Shown here one piece after another: positions 15,808-25,652 of a stretch of DNA of 64,000 bases; position 1 is the first letter of the stretch, and each line of letters opens with the position of its first letter. The stretch comes from Pseudomonadota bacterium (GTDB lineage: Bacteria; Pseudomonadota; Alphaproteobacteria; Rhodobacterales; Rhodobacteraceae). Both the position numbers and the translations under genes were made by a program. Below the pieces are notes generated by a model that saw nothing but the letters and a program-made list of their open reading frames with translations, was not told the DNA's origin and did not search any database. Where the stretch lies: contig JAIUPC010000009.1 of assembly GCA_020161655.1 (NCBI GenBank), forward strand, positions 62,001 through 126,000. The letters are read 5' to 3'.

Positions 15808-17787
15808 TCAGAGCGTGATGCGGAAGCGGGCGAAACCGTTCGGCCCGTTGCCCGCCGGCGCGATCGTGACGGCCTTCACCGCGGACAGATAGGCAGCGGC
15901 CTTTGGCCCGGTGTCGAAAAGGACCGTCGTACCGGGCATCGGCCTGAAGCGCCAGTTCGCGTCGGCGGCGGGGTCGATCGTGCCCTTCTCGACGATGAAG
16001 CGGACGATGATGTCACGGTTGGTATCGGGGCCTTCGAAGACGATCGTGTCGCCCTTGGCGCCGGGGAAATCGCCGCCGCCCTCGGCCCGGTAATTGTTGG
16101 TGGCGATGATGAAGTCGGCGGCGGGGTCGACCGGCTGGCCCATCAGCATGAGGGAGGAGATGCGGCTGGCCGTCGGGTTCAGATCCTCGCCCTTCGGCCC
16201 GTATTTCGACGGCTGGCTGAGGTCGATCTCATAGGTCACGCCGTCGATGACGTCGAAATTGTAGCTCGGGAAATCGGGGTTGAGGAGAAGCTGGTCGGCG
16301 CCGCCGGGGGTGATCTGGTTGAAGATGCCGGCGGAGCGTTCGAGCCAGTCCTTGAGTTGCGCCCCGGTGACTTTCACCGCGCGGATGGTGTTGGGGTATA
16401 GATAGAGGTCGGCGACGTTCTTGATCGCCACATCGCCCGCCGGGACATCGGTGTAATAGTCCGGCCCGCCGCGCCCGCCGGCCTTGAAAGGGGCAGCGGC
16501 GGAGAGGAGCGGCAGGGTTTCGTATTCGGTCCCTTTCAGCATCCCGGCGATGTACCAGACCTGCGCCTGGCTCACGACCTGGACCGAGGGATCGTCGGCC
16601 ACGAGGGCGAAGTAGCTGTAGAGCGGCGCCGAGGTCTTGCCGACGGCACGGCGGATATAGGCGAGCGTCGCCTCGTGATCCTTGGCGACGGCGGCCTCCA
16701 CCTCCGGGACCGATGCCACCAGCGCGGTGATCGAGCGGTCGTCGTTGCGCTTGTAGATCTGGCGTGTCTCGACCGAGGACGACACCACCCGCCATTCCGT
16801 GCCGTCGCGTTCGAGGAGGAGGTCGATGAGGCCGAGTGTGTCGCCCCAGAAGCCGCCCATGACGGCGGGCTTGCCGTGGATGAGGCCGGTCGTCGCATCC
16901 ACCATGTCGAAGCCCTCGAAAGTGGCGGAGGGATAGACGAGGTGGGAATGCCCGGTCAGGACCGCGTCGATCCCCTCGACGGCGGCGAGGGGGACGGAGG
17001 CGTTTTCCATGCCTTCGGTATGCTGGGCCGAGCCGATGCCGGAATGCGAAAGCGCCACGATGATGTCGGCGCCATCCTCGCGCATCACCGGAACCCAGGC
17101 CTTGGCGGCGGCGATGATGTCGCGGGTCTGGACGCGGCCTTCGAGATGGCCGCGATCCCATTGCATGATCTGCGGCGGCACGAAGCCGATGAGGCCGATG
17201 CGGATCGGATGTTCGACGCCGTCGCCGTCCTTCAGCTTGCGGTCGAGGATGACATAGGGCTTCACGAGGCCCTTGTCCTTCGTCGGATCGGCGCCGCGTT
17301 CGGTGACGACATTGGCCGAGACGACGGGGAAATTCGCCCCGGCGAGCGACTTCATCAGGAAGTCGAGACCGTAGTTGAATTCGTGGTTGCCAAGGGTCGA
17401 GGCATCGAAGCCGAGCGTGTTCAGCGCGGCGATGACGGGGTGCAGGTCGCCGTCCTTCATGCCCCGTTCATAGGCGATGTAATCGCCCATCGGGTTGCCT
17501 TGCAGGAAGTCGCCATTGTCCAGAAGCACCGAGTTCGTCGCCTCGGCGCGGATGTCGTTGATATGGGCGGCGGTGCGGGCGAGGCCGACCGTGTCGACCG
17601 GCTTGTCGGCGTAATAGTCGTAGGGAAGGACATGGACGTGGACGTCCGTCGTTTCCATGATCCTGAGATGGGCCTGATTGGCGGCGGCGCGGGCGGAGAA
17701 CGGGTGGAGGGTTATCAAGCTAGCCCCGGCGGCAGTCGAGAGGAGAAAGTTGCGGCGCGAGAATGTCTCGGGGGAACGGGTCGGCAT
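15808..17787 (-). CDS. cpdB: 2',3'-cyclic-nucleotide 2'-phosphodiesterase / 3'-nucleotidase
   Basis: The 659-residue protein begins with a twin-arginine signal (SRRNFLLSTAAGASLI). A metallophosphatase domain follows with metal ligands in TTDVHVH (near 47-52), GNHEFNYG, ALSHSGIG and TGHSHLVYP. A C-terminal 5'-nucleotidase substrate domain completes it. Periplasmic CpdB turns 2',3'-cyclic nucleotides to 3'-nucleotides and then nucleosides plus phosphate. This fits downstream of the RNase T2 in the window. A PHO-box-like site lies about 40 bases before the ATG. Confidence 0.93.
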   Translation of the reverse strand: MPTRSPETFSRRNFLLSTAAGASLITLHPFSARAAANQAHLRIMETTDVHVHVLPYDYYADKPVDTVGLARTAAHINDIRAEATNSVLLDNGDFLQGNPMGDYIAYERGMKDGDLHPVIAALNTLGFDASTLGNHEFNYGLDFLMKSLAGANFPVVSANVVTERGADPTKDKGLVKPYVILDRKLKDGDGVEHPIRIGLIGFVPPQIMQWDRGHLEGRVQTRDIIAAAKAWVPVMREDGADIIVALSHSGIGSAQHTEGMENASVPLAAVEGIDAVLTGHSHLVYPSATFEGFDMVDATTGLIHGKPAVMGGFWGDTLGLIDLLLERDGTEWRVVSSSVETRQIYKRNDDRSITALVASVPEVEAAVAKDHEATLAYIRRAVGKTSAPLYSYFALVADDPSVQVVSQAQVWYIAGMLKGTEYETLPLLSAAAPFKAGGRGGPDYYTDVPAGDVAIKNVADLYLYPNTIRAVKVTGAQLKDWLERSAGIFNQITPGGADQLLLNPDFPSYNFDVIDGVTYEIDLSQPSKYGPKGEDLNPTASRISSLMLMGQPVDPAADFIIATNNYRAEGGGDFPGAKGDTIVFEGPDTNRDIIVRFIVEKGTIDPAADANWRFRPMPGTTVLFDTGPKAAAYLSAVKAVTIAPAGNGPNGFARFRITL

Positions 17788-17827
17788 GGCGGTCTCCCTT
17801 CATCGTGCGGGATGGTCCTACTCTGAG

Positions 17828-17845
17828 GTGACACTGATGTGACCC
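17828..17845 (-). promoter_or_regulatory. PHO-box-like site before cpdB
   Basis: On the minus strand it reads GGGTCAC-ATCA-GTGTCAC, two 7-base half repeats with a 4-base spacer, as in the PhoB consensus (CTGTCAT-N4-CTGTCAC). The half sites deviate at their first bases. The spacing and the phosphate-releasing gene downstream support it. Confidence 0.45.
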
Positions 17846-17995
17846 TAGCCGCCCCCCACGCGCCGCGCCACCGGGAGGATCAATTTTATCCCGATTTGCA
17901 ACCTTGGGTTGACAGTCGGGTTGCCCGCCGCCGATTTCCTCCGGTTTACAATCCTCCCGGCGCCGTGGAACATCCCGGCGCGACGGGGAGGTGAC

Positions 17996-18955
17996 ATGCG
18001 GATCGCGGAATCGGTGGCATTCGCCGGCGGCGGCATTGACCGCGCCGCCTGGCTGAGGGGTGATGCAGCGGCATTGGCCGGGCACCTCGCGGCGCCGGCC
18101 ACGCGGGTGCTGCCGCTCTGGCGCGGCAAGCCGCTTCTCTCGCCCGAGGGCGCCGGGTTCCTGCCCTTCGGCCATCCCCTCTTGGCGGAGCCGGGCGGCG
18201 AGACGGTGTTCCTTGGCCTTGACGACGGCGCGGCGCTTTTTGCGCGCGACGTCTCAGGCTGGCAGCCGCCGGAAGGATCGGACCTGCCGCAGCCGGGGTT
18301 CTTCGATGCGACGGAGCAGCGCCATCCCGACCTTGCCGAAGGCTGGCGGTTTGCCGAACTTCGCGCCGTCATGGCCCATCTGTCGCGCGCCGATGCGGAG
18401 CTTGCCGCGACGGCGAAGGCGGTTCTTGGCTGGCACCGCACGCACCGGTTCTGTTCGGCCTGCGGGCAGGAAAGCGTCGTCGCGCAGGCTGGCTGGCAGC
18501 GCGCCTGCCCTGACTGCGGCGCACAGCATTTCCCGCGCACCGATCCGGTGGTCATCATGCTGGTGACGCATGGCAACCGCACGCTTCTTGGCCGCTCTCC
18601 CGGCTGGCCCGACGGGATGTATTCCTGCCTTGCCGGTTTCATGGAGCCGGGCGAGACGCTGGAGGCCGCGGTCAGGCGCGAGGTGGCGGAGGAGACCGGC
18701 GTTCTTGTCGGCGCGGTGCGCTATCTTGCCAGCCAGCCCTGGCCGCATCCAAGCTCGCTGATGATCGGTTGCCACGGCGACGCCCTCAGCACCGAGATCA
18801 CGCTTGATCCCGCGGAACTGGAACATGCGCTCTGGATCAGCCGGGAAGAGCTGGCGGAGGTTCTCGCCGGAACGCATGGGCGTATCCGCCAGCCGCGCCG
18901 GGGCGCGATTGCGGAATTCCTCATGTCCGCCTGGGTCGCGGATCGGCTCGACTGA
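17996..18955 (+). CDS. nudC: NAD(+) diphosphatase / NAD-capped RNA hydrolase
   Basis: The 319-residue protein has a zinc ribbon (FCSACGQ near residue 152, then CPDCGAQ), the PRTDP segment and a full Nudix box (GFMEPGETLEAA, RREVAEETGV, about 213-235). The NudC-specific SQPWPHPSSLM motif follows. NudC splits NADH and NAD and removes NAD caps from RNA. The ATG at 17996 has a GGGGAGGTG site upstream, which decides the start over the earlier open frame. Confidence 0.95.
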   Translation: MRIAESVAFAGGGIDRAAWLRGDAAALAGHLAAPATRVLPLWRGKPLLSPEGAGFLPFGHPLLAEPGGETVFLGLDDGAALFARDVSGWQPPEGSDLPQPGFFDATEQRHPDLAEGWRFAELRAVMAHLSRADAELAATAKAVLGWHRTHRFCSACGQESVVAQAGWQRACPDCGAQHFPRTDPVVIMLVTHGNRTLLGRSPGWPDGMYSCLAGFMEPGETLEAAVRREVAEETGVLVGAVRYLASQPWPHPSSLMIGCHGDALSTEITLDPAELEHALWISREELAEVLAGTHGRIRQPRRGAIAEFLMSAWVADRLD

Positions 18956-18986
18956 TGCCAGAACACGCCGCAGGAGGCCGGAACCC

Positions 18987-19451
18987 ATGAAATTCTCGAC
19001 GCGGGCGGATCTGGAGGCTCCGGCAGGCAAGGTCTTCGATACCCTGTCGGATTTCGGCGCCTTCGAGAGGTTCGCCCGGCGGAAAGGTGTCGAGGTGACA
19101 CGGAAGGCCGTTGGCGGCGAGGCGCAGGGCTGGCACCTGCGGTTTGCCTTGCGCGGCAGGATGCGGGAAATGTCGGTGCGGCTGAGCGATTTCGAACGGC
19201 CGGAGCGGATGAATTTCGCCGCCGGGAGCAAGAGTTTCGAAATGGAATTCGCGTTGACGCTGATCGCGCTGTCCAAGTCGCGCACAAGGCTTGGGGTTGA
19301 GCTTGATGTCCGCCCGCGCACCCTGTCGGGAAGGCTTCTTTTGCAGTCGATGCGCCTTGTAAAGTCCAGCAATTCCCGCCGCTTTGAGGCGGCGGTCCGG
19401 TCCTTTGCGGACAAGGTCGAACGGGGTGAGTTCGGCCGGCCTCTGGCCTGA
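18987..19451 (+). CDS. SRPBCC-fold protein
   Basis: The 154-residue protein has the START/Bet v1-like pattern MKFSTRADLEAPAGKVFDTLSDF with beta strands and a long C-terminal helix. Such proteins bind hydrophobic ligands. The ligand is unknown. The ATG at 18987 has a CAGGAGG site. It lies 31 bases behind nudC and may share its transcript; it is convergent with pheA, with 4 bases between the stops. Confidence 0.8.
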   Translation: MKFSTRADLEAPAGKVFDTLSDFGAFERFARRKGVEVTRKAVGGEAQGWHLRFALRGRMREMSVRLSDFERPERMNFAAGSKSFEMEFALTLIALSKSRTRLGVELDVRPRTLSGRLLLQSMRLVKSSNSRRFEAAVRSFADKVERGEFGRPLA

Positions 19452-19455
19452 CGGG

Positions 19456-20301
19456 TCAGTGGCGGCTGGGGTCGGCGGGGTAGACGCCTAGGATCTTCAG
19501 CGAGGTGGTGAAATAGGCCAGCTCCTCAAGCGCGAGGCGGACGTTCGGGTCCTCCGGGTGGCCTTCGATATCAGCGTAGAACTGGGTGGCGGTGAAGGAG
19601 CCGTCGACCATGTAGCTTTCCAGCTTGGTCATGTTGACGCCGTTGGTGGCGAAACCGCCCATCGCCTTGTAGAGCGCCGCCGGGATGTTGCGCACCTCGA
19701 AGACGAAGGTGGTCATCATGCCGGAACTGCCGCGCCGCGACAGGTCGGGTGCGCGCGACATCACAAGGAATCGCGTGGTGTTGTGGGCGCGGTCCTCGAT
19801 ATGGCGGGCAAGGATGTTCAGGCCGTGGATCTCGGCGGCGAGGTCCGAGGCCAGCGCCCCTTCGTTCCGAAGGCCGTTCTTCGCCAGATCGGCGGCGGCA
19901 CCGGCGCTGTCGGCGGCGGCGATGCCCTGGATGCCGTGCTTTTTCAGGAAGGCCGCGGATTGCGGCAGAAGGACGAGATGGGCGCGGACAACCTTGATTT
20001 CGTCAATGTTGACACCGGGATTGGCCATCAGGCTGATATGGACGCGGACGAAGGCCTCATCGACGATGTGAAGGCCGCTTTCCGGCAAGAGCCGGTGGAT
20101 GTCGGCGACGCGGCCATAGGTCGAGTTCTCGACCGGCAGCATCGCAAGGTCGGCGGCCCCTGAAGTCACCGCCTCGATCACGTCCTCGAAGGCGCGGCAG
20201 GGCAAGGGTTCCATGCCGGGGCGGGCGTCCATGCAGGCCTGATGCGAATAGGCGCCGGGTTCTCCCTGGAAGGCGATCTTGCCGGGCGTCTTGTCGGACA
20301 T
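19456..20301 (-). CDS. pheA: Prephenate dehydratase
   Basis: The 281-residue protein has the PDT domain start KIAFQGEPGAYSHQA and the ENSTYGRV segment. The DTTRF-type catalytic loop appears as AHNTTRFLVMSR. A C-terminal ACT domain carries the ESYMVDGSF phenylalanine-binding segment. It makes phenylpyruvate from prephenate and is usually inhibited by phenylalanine. The ATG at 20301 is chosen over one 13 codons upstream, since the family starts near the beta strand KIAFQG. Confidence 0.95.
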   Translation of the reverse strand: MSDKTPGKIAFQGEPGAYSHQACMDARPGMEPLPCRAFEDVIEAVTSGAADLAMLPVENSTYGRVADIHRLLPESGLHIVDEAFVRVHISLMANPGVNIDEIKVVRAHLVLLPQSAAFLKKHGIQGIAAADSAGAAADLAKNGLRNEGALASDLAAEIHGLNILARHIEDRAHNTTRFLVMSRAPDLSRRGSSGMMTTFVFEVRNIPAALYKAMGGFATNGVNMTKLESYMVDGSFTATQFYADIEGHPEDPNVRLALEELAYFTTSLKILGVYPADPSRH

Positions 20302-20422
20302 GGGGGGTGGCTCCTTGGCGACAGGCCCGCACTTGGGCAATTCGCCGCGCTAACTATACCTTGAAACCGGGCAGGGGAAGCGGATAGATACCCCCCAAAC
20401 CATGCCAGGGTAGAGGCGCGAC

Positions 20423-20947
20423 ATGTTCGACACGATGACAGTAACGAAGGCCGGCGGCGCGCTCTGCGGGGCTTTGCTCATCTTCCTGCTTGGCAAATGG
20501 GCGGCGGAAGGCCTTTACAACACGGCCCCGCCGCGACACGGCGACGAAGAGGTCGCCCAGGCCTACACCATCGACACCGGCGCAGGCGGCGGCGAGGCCG
20601 CTGCGGCGGAGGAAGGCCCGGACTTCGCCACCGTCTTTGCCACCGCCGATGCCGCCGCGGGCGAAAAGGCTTTCGGCAAGTGCAAGGCCTGCCACAAGAT
20701 CGACGGCTCCAACGGCACCGGCCCGCATCTTGACGGCGTCGTCGGCCGCGCCGTGGCCTCGGTCGAAGGCTTTGCCTTCTCCGACGGCATGAAGGCGCAT
20801 GGCGGCGACTGGACGCCGGAAGCCTTGAACGATTTCCTGGCCAACCCCAAGGGCGTTGTCGCCGGGACCAAGATGTCCTTCGCCGGCCTCCCGAAGGTCG
20901 AGGACCGCGCCAACCTCATCGCCTATCTGTCGTCGCTCGGCGGCTGA
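20423..20947 (+). CDS. Membrane-anchored class I cytochrome c
   Basis: The 174-residue protein has an N-terminal uncleaved helix ([18 protein letters not shown]) and an Ala/Glu-rich linker. A cytochrome c domain follows with heme site CKACH at 87-91 and axial Met in KMSFAGL near 150. It resembles the c552/CycM group that carries electrons from the bc1 complex to terminal oxidases at the membrane face. It is divergent from pheA, and a good terminator follows. Confidence 0.9.
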   Translation: MFDTMTVTKAGGALCGALLIFLLGKWAAEGLYNTAPPRHGDEEVAQAYTIDTGAGGGEAAAAEEGPDFATVFATADAAAGEKAFGKCKACHKIDGSNGTGPHLDGVVGRAVASVEGFAFSDGMKAHGGDWTPEALNDFLANPKGVVAGTKMSFAGLPKVEDRANLIAYLSSLGG

Positions 20948-20972
20948 GCCGGGCAAGATCACGGCTTGCGGG

Positions 20973-21003
20973 GGCCGTCCCAACAAGGGGGCGGCCTTTT
21001 CAT
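20973..21003 (+). terminator. Rho-independent terminator after the cytochrome c gene
   Basis: GGCCGTCCC pairs with GGGGGCGGCC (one G-U) around a small loop, followed by TTTTCATTTT. It lies 26 bases after the stop and just before the convergent cyclase gene end, so it may act on both strands. Confidence 0.75.
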
Positions 21004-21012
21004 TTTGCGGTG

Positions 21013-22785
21013 TCAGGCCGGCAGCCCGGCCTTGCGCAGGCTGGCCAGCACTCTCTCCATCGTTTCGGAATTGCGGATCGGCAGCGAGGTGCGAAGACGG
21101 CCCGCGGTGATCCCCGGCGCCAGTTCCAGGAACTTGGCCAGCGTGGTGCGCGCTTCGGGCAGGCGACCGGTCTCGACCTGGGCGGCTGCCAGAACCCAGA
21201 ATGCCGATTCCGAGCCGGGGTTCAGCGTCGTTGCCCTCAGAGCCGCCTCAAGCGCCGCTTCGGGGCGGCCACGCAGAAGCTCTGCCGCAGCGGCCATGTT
21301 CAGGCTGAGGTAATAGCCCGGTTCCTTGGGGCCGTAGGCAATCGACTGTTCGATGAGGGCCATTGCCTGTTCAAACTCCTCGCACCAGACCATCGCCGAT
21401 CCGGCCACAAAGGCAACAAAGCTCGACCCCGGGTTGAGGCTGACCGCATGGCGCACGGCATCGAGTCCGGTGCCGTAATCGACATGGAGCGTCACCAGCG
21501 TGAAGCCTGCGACGGCCATCGACACCGCATCGTCCGGGCCGGCGGCCAATGCGCGGCGGGCAAGCGCCGTTGCGGCACCGCAATCGTCCGGGCCGGCAGG
21601 CTTCCACGTCGAGCGCCGGTAGCGCTGGGTGAGGCACCAGGCCGCGAAGGCCAGTGCCGGCGCATAGTCAGGCTTCAGTGCGATGGCGCGGTTGAGATAG
21701 CCCAGAGCGACGAGGTTGTCGTCCGACCGCAGCGCAATGGCGTGAGGTTGCGCGCGAAGCCAGAGGTCATGGGCGTTCAGCGCCTCGTCCGGCTTTTGCT
21801 GGACGCGTGCGATTTCGGCGCTGCGCAACGTCGGCTCCACGGCGCCGACGATCCTGGCGACGAGCGTGTCCTGAAGGTCGAAAGCATCGTCGAGACTGCC
21901 ATCGTAGCGGTCTGCCCAGAGATGGGTGCCGGTGGTGGCGTCAATGAGCTGGCCGGTGATCCTGATGCGGTTGCCGGATGTCCGGGCGCTGCCTTCAAGG
22001 ACGTAACTCGCGCCGAGGTCCGCGGCCACCTTGCGGATATCGACGGCCTGGCCCCTGTAGAGGAAGGTCGAGTTGCGCGCGATGACGGCAACATCGGTGT
22101 AGCGGGCGAGGGCGGTGATGATGTCCTCGACCACGCCATCGACGAAAAAGCCCGCTTCGGGATCGCCGGAGAGGTTGGTGAAGGGCAGAACCGCGAGCGA
22201 GGACTTGTCACCGGGCACGCCCACCGCAACCGACGGCACCGCCGGGCCGGGCTGCCCCGCCCCGTCGATCTGCAGCGAATAGGCGCCGATCCGATCGGTG
22301 ATGTTCTTCAGCCGCACCGGGCCGAGACTGGTGACGGACAGGTCGAGACGGGATTTCACCTGCCGGTAGGCATCCTCGGAGAGGCAGATGGCGCCGGGCG
22401 TGGCAATGCCTTCCAGCCGCGCCGCGATGTTCACCCCGTCGCCCATCAGGTCGCCGTCGGCTTCCTCGACGACATCGCCGAGGTGGATGCCGATGCGGAA
22501 CTCGATGCGGCGGTCGGTGGGGACGCCGGCATTGCGTTCCTGCATCGAGCTTTGCACCTCGATGGCGCAGCGCACCGCATCGACGACGCTGCGAAACTCC
22601 ACGAGGGCGCCGTCGCCAGTGCGCTTGACCACGCGTCCGTTATGCACCGAGATCGTCGGGTCGATGAGGTCACTGCGAAGCGCCCTGAGCCGGGCCAGCG
22701 TCCGGTCCTCGTCCGCGCCCGCGAGACGGCTGAATCCCACGACATCTGCGGCAAGGATCGCGGCGAGTTTGCGCTGTTCGGCCAT
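21013..22785 (-). CDS. Class III adenylate cyclase with TolB-like and TPR-like regions
   Basis: The 590-residue protein starts with a cyclase domain. ILAADVVGFSRL holds the first metal Asp, and RTGDGALVEF and IHLGDVV follow, then GDGVNIAARLEGI. Next is a TolB-like region (AVLPFTNLSGDPE, then DIITALARY, GSARTSGNRIRITGQLID, LWADRYDG). The C-terminal half is alpha-helical with TPR-like repeats. No transmembrane segment is seen, so it is probably cytoplasmic. The signal it senses is unknown. The start at MAEQRKL is chosen; an upstream GTG/ATG extension lacks homology-like content. Confidence 0.85.
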   Translation of the reverse strand: MAEQRKLAAILAADVVGFSRLAGADEDRTLARLRALRSDLIDPTISVHNGRVVKRTGDGALVEFRSVVDAVRCAIEVQSSMQERNAGVPTDRRIEFRIGIHLGDVVEEADGDLMGDGVNIAARLEGIATPGAICLSEDAYRQVKSRLDLSVTSLGPVRLKNITDRIGAYSLQIDGAGQPGPAVPSVAVGVPGDKSSLAVLPFTNLSGDPEAGFFVDGVVEDIITALARYTDVAVIARNSTFLYRGQAVDIRKVAADLGASYVLEGSARTSGNRIRITGQLIDATTGTHLWADRYDGSLDDAFDLQDTLVARIVGAVEPTLRSAEIARVQQKPDEALNAHDLWLRAQPHAIALRSDDNLVALGYLNRAIALKPDYAPALAFAAWCLTQRYRRSTWKPAGPDDCGAATALARRALAAGPDDAVSMAVAGFTLVTLHVDYGTGLDAVRHAVSLNPGSSFVAFVAGSAMVWCEEFEQAMALIEQSIAYGPKEPGYYLSLNMAAAAELLRGRPEAALEAALRATTLNPGSESAFWVLAAAQVETGRLPEARTTLAKFLELAPGITAGRLRTSLPIRNSETMERVLASLRKAGLPA

Positions 22786-22864
22786 GCGGCTCAGAGGACC
22801 AGTTGCTTCTGCGGTCGCTGCCGTGGACCGCAAGCGCGCGGCCCCTGGTCGCGACCGGAGGATT

Positions 22865-23509
22865 TCAGGAGACCAGAGGGATCTTGTCCCAGAACTCGGA
22901 ACGGTCATTCGTGCGCGGGAAAGGTCCGTCCGGCACGGGCAGGCCGAGGAAGGCGCAGAGCGGTTCCCAACCCTCCTTCACCTGGAACACGAGAAGCTGC
23001 GATGCCGGGATGGCCGCCTTGACGGCGGCGAGATGGGCCGCGAACGCCTTGCGCAGCCCATCGCGGTCCAGGCCCAGCGGGAAGCCAGTCTGCCGGATGA
23101 CCTCGGTTGCCATGGTGAGCCAGGGGCGGACGTGCCCGGGAACCATCTCATGCGCGGAGATCAGCTTGTAGATGGTAGCCGAGAAGCTTTCGGCCCAGGC
23201 TTCCGGGTCGCGGTGGGTCAGGATGAACCTGGCGTCGGGATAGCTGGCGTGAAGCTCGCGGTAATAGCCCGCGGTCGGCCAGTCGACGGCGGCGGGGTAG
23301 CCCGCATAGACCGCAGGCCAGTCGGGCTTGCCGGCCACGACGGCCTGCCAGAGCGGCAGTTGCTCCGGCATGTGGATGATGACTTCTTCCATGTGATGGC
23401 ACGGGCCAAGCCCAAGCTGGTTGAGCGCGAGCTTCAGCGAGTAGGTCCCAGTTCGGCCCACGCCAGCGCCGATAACGTCAAGTGACCGCCGTGAGCCCAA
23501 CGCGCCCAT
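22865..23509 (-). CDS. Sulfotransferase family protein
   Basis: The protein, about 214 residues, has the PAPS-type P-loop region VIGAGVGRTGTYSLKLAL near the N-terminus. A second conserved region, PDARFILTHRDPEAWAESF, fits the 3'-phosphosulfate-binding segment. The family transfers sulfate from PAPS, but several members in this subgroup are uncharacterised. The start is uncertain: ATG at 23509 is used, with a GTG at 23548 possible. It lies upstream of the cyclase gene on the same strand with an 80-base gap. Confidence 0.75.
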   Translation of the reverse strand: MGALGSRRSLDVIGAGVGRTGTYSLKLALNQLGLGPCHHMEEVIIHMPEQLPLWQAVVAGKPDWPAVYAGYPAAVDWPTAGYYRELHASYPDARFILTHRDPEAWAESFSATIYKLISAHEMVPGHVRPWLTMATEVIRQTGFPLGLDRDGLRKAFAAHLAAVKAAIPASQLLVFQVKEGWEPLCAFLGLPVPDGPFPRTNDRSEFWDKIPLVS

Positions 23510-23725
23510 CCCCCAGCGACTGCCGGTACCCCTACAATCGCCCCTCACTCAAACGTTGTCCAATACTAATCGAGTTTGCAGCCCCCAAAGGCATCTGGAT
23601 CGGCCCAAGCTCCTCCGGTGACAGGCCGGCCTCACGGATTCGCAACTTGAAAGCCGGGGGCTAGGCGTTCTAGCTTCGCGGGCAGAAAAACGGGTGCCGC
23701 TGAGGGCGCCGTGAAGGAGGTTAGG

Positions 23726-25624
23726 ATGGAAGAGCGGGCGGCGGGCCGGAAGACCGGCAGAATGGGCGCGCTGCGTCCGACCCTTCGCGGCCTCATGGCG
23801 GCGGGCGCTGTCTTTGCCGCGCAGGGCGCTTTTGCCGAAGTCACGACCTCGCACGGGTTTTCCAACTTCGGCGAACTGAAGTATCCGGCCGACCTGGCAC
23901 ACCTCGACTACGTCAATCCGGACGCGCCGAAGGGTGGCGAGATCTCGATCTGGGCGCTCGGCAATTTCGACAGCTTCAACCAGTATGCCATGGAGGGTGC
24001 GCCAGCCGCGCTGAACACCATCGGCAGCGAAAGCATCCTGACCGGCACGGCGGACGACCCCTTCGGCATGTACTGCTTCATGTGCACGACGCTGGAATAC
24101 CCCGAAGACCTGTCCTTCGTGACCTTCAACCTCCGCGATGACGTGAAATTCGCCGACGGGACGCCGATGACGGCGGAGGATGTCGCCTTCAGCTTCAACC
24201 TTTTCGCGACGCAGGGCATCAGCGAATACCGCAAGGTCGTCGAAGGCTTTGTCGAGAAGGTGGAGGTCGAAAGCCCCTATCGCATCACCTTCCGCTTCAA
24301 CCCCGCCTCGCCGGTGCGTGACCGCGTCGGGATTGCGGGCGGCACCACGGTCTTTTCGAAGGCCTGGTTTGAAAAGACCGGGACGCGGCTCGACAAGTCT
24401 TCGAAGGCGCCGTTCCTCTCGACCGGGGCATATGTCCTCGACAGCTTCGATTTCAACCGCCGCGTCGTCTACAAGCGCAACCCCGACTACTGGGCCGAAG
24501 CCCTGCCGATCAACAAGGGCCGCAACAACTTCGACCGCATCCGGGTCGAGTATTACGCCGACAACTCTGCCGCCTTCGAGGGCTTCAAGGCCGGGGACTA
24601 CACCTTCCGGGGCGAGAGCGATCCGCAGATCTGGGCGACGGGCTACACCTTCGATGCGCTGAAAAAGGGCTGGGCCAAGCAGGAGACGATTGCGGACGGC
24701 AATGTCGGAACCCGGCTTTCCTGGGTCTTCAACCTTGACCGGCCGAACTGGAAGGACCCGAAGGTGCGCGCGGCGATCGGCGCCATGTTCAACTTCGCCT
24801 GGTCGAACAAGACGCTCTTCTACGGGCTTTACCAGCGCCCGGTTTCCTACTGGTCGAACACCGACCTTGCCGCGACGGGCCTGCCGGACGAAGGCGAGAC
24901 GGCGCTTCTGAAGCCATTGGTGGACGAGGGCCTTCTCGATGCGTCGGTCCTGACGGCGGAAGCTTCGGTGCCGCCGGAATACCCGGACGCGACGAACCGT
25001 CCAGACCGCACGGCAATTCGCGCGGCGGCAGCACTTCTCGATGAGGCGGGCTGGAAGACCGGCAGCGACGGCATCCGCCGCAACGAGAAGGGCGAGGTGC
25101 TGGCGCTGACGATCATCCAGTACAATCCCTTCTACGACAAGGTCATCAGCCCCTTCATCGAGAACCTGAAGCTTATCGGCGTGCAGGCCAAGCTGGAGCG
25201 GGTCGATACCTCGCAATATGTCGAACGGCGGCGGAAGGGCGATTTCGACCTTGCCAACCAGGCCTTCGACATGAGCTTCGAGCCTTCGGTGGGGCTGGAG
25301 CAATGGTTCGCGTCAAAGACCGCCGACGAAAGCTCCCGCAACCTGATGCGGCTCCGTGACCCGGCCATCGACCGGCTGGTGACGGATGTGGTCGGAACCA
25401 AGACCATCGAGGATCTGAAAACCTCGGTCCATGCTCTCGACCGGGCGCTGCGCGCCGTCGGCTTCGACATCCCGCTTTGGTACAATGCTGACAACTGGGT
25501 CGCCTATTACGATGTCTACCGCCATCCCGAGAAACTTCCGCCTTTGCAGGTGGGACAGCTTGATTTCTGGTGGTATGACGCCGACAAGGCGGCGGAACTG
25601 AAAGCCGCGGGCGCTTTCCGCTAG
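23726..25624 (+). CDS. yejA: Peptide ABC transporter substrate-binding protein, YejA type
   Basis: The 632-residue family 5 solute-binding protein has a signal peptide region ([18 protein letters not shown]). The YejA style follows: [24 protein letters not shown] at the start of the mature chain and TVYCF-like aromatic segments. It delivers oligopeptides to YejBE. In enterobacteria this system imports microcin C and tolerates antimicrobial peptides. The ATG at 23726 has AAGGAGG 5 bases upstream, better than the GTG at 23711. Confidence 0.92.
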   Translation: MEERAAGRKTGRMGALRPTLRGLMAAGAVFAAQGAFAEVTTSHGFSNFGELKYPADLAHLDYVNPDAPKGGEISIWALGNFDSFNQYAMEGAPAALNTIGSESILTGTADDPFGMYCFMCTTLEYPEDLSFVTFNLRDDVKFADGTPMTAEDVAFSFNLFATQGISEYRKVVEGFVEKVEVESPYRITFRFNPASPVRDRVGIAGGTTVFSKAWFEKTGTRLDKSSKAPFLSTGAYVLDSFDFNRRVVYKRNPDYWAEALPINKGRNNFDRIRVEYYADNSAAFEGFKAGDYTFRGESDPQIWATGYTFDALKKGWAKQETIADGNVGTRLSWVFNLDRPNWKDPKVRAAIGAMFNFAWSNKTLFYGLYQRPVSYWSNTDLAATGLPDEGETALLKPLVDEGLLDASVLTAEASVPPEYPDATNRPDRTAIRAAAALLDEAGWKTGSDGIRRNEKGEVLALTIIQYNPFYDKVISPFIENLKLIGVQAKLERVDTSQYVERRRKGDFDLANQAFDMSFEPSVGLEQWFASKTADESSRNLMRLRDPAIDRLVTDVVGTKTIEDLKTSVHALDRALRAVGFDIPLWYNADNWVAYYDVYRHPEKLPPLQVGQLDFWWYDADKAAELKAAGAFR

Positions 25625-25652
25625 GCGCGACAGGGAAAGACCGGACCGGCCC

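Noticed and set aside
17909-17952. TTGACA and TACAAT as a nudC promoter
   Set aside because: The spacer is 32 bases, too long for a standard sigma-70 promoter.
21010-23022. 670-residue plus-strand frame opposite the cyclase
   Set aside because: It mirrors the cyclase codons and shows no fold-like pattern.
23549-25303. 584-residue minus-strand frame opposite yejA
   Set aside because: It is a shadow of a well-supported binding-protein gene.
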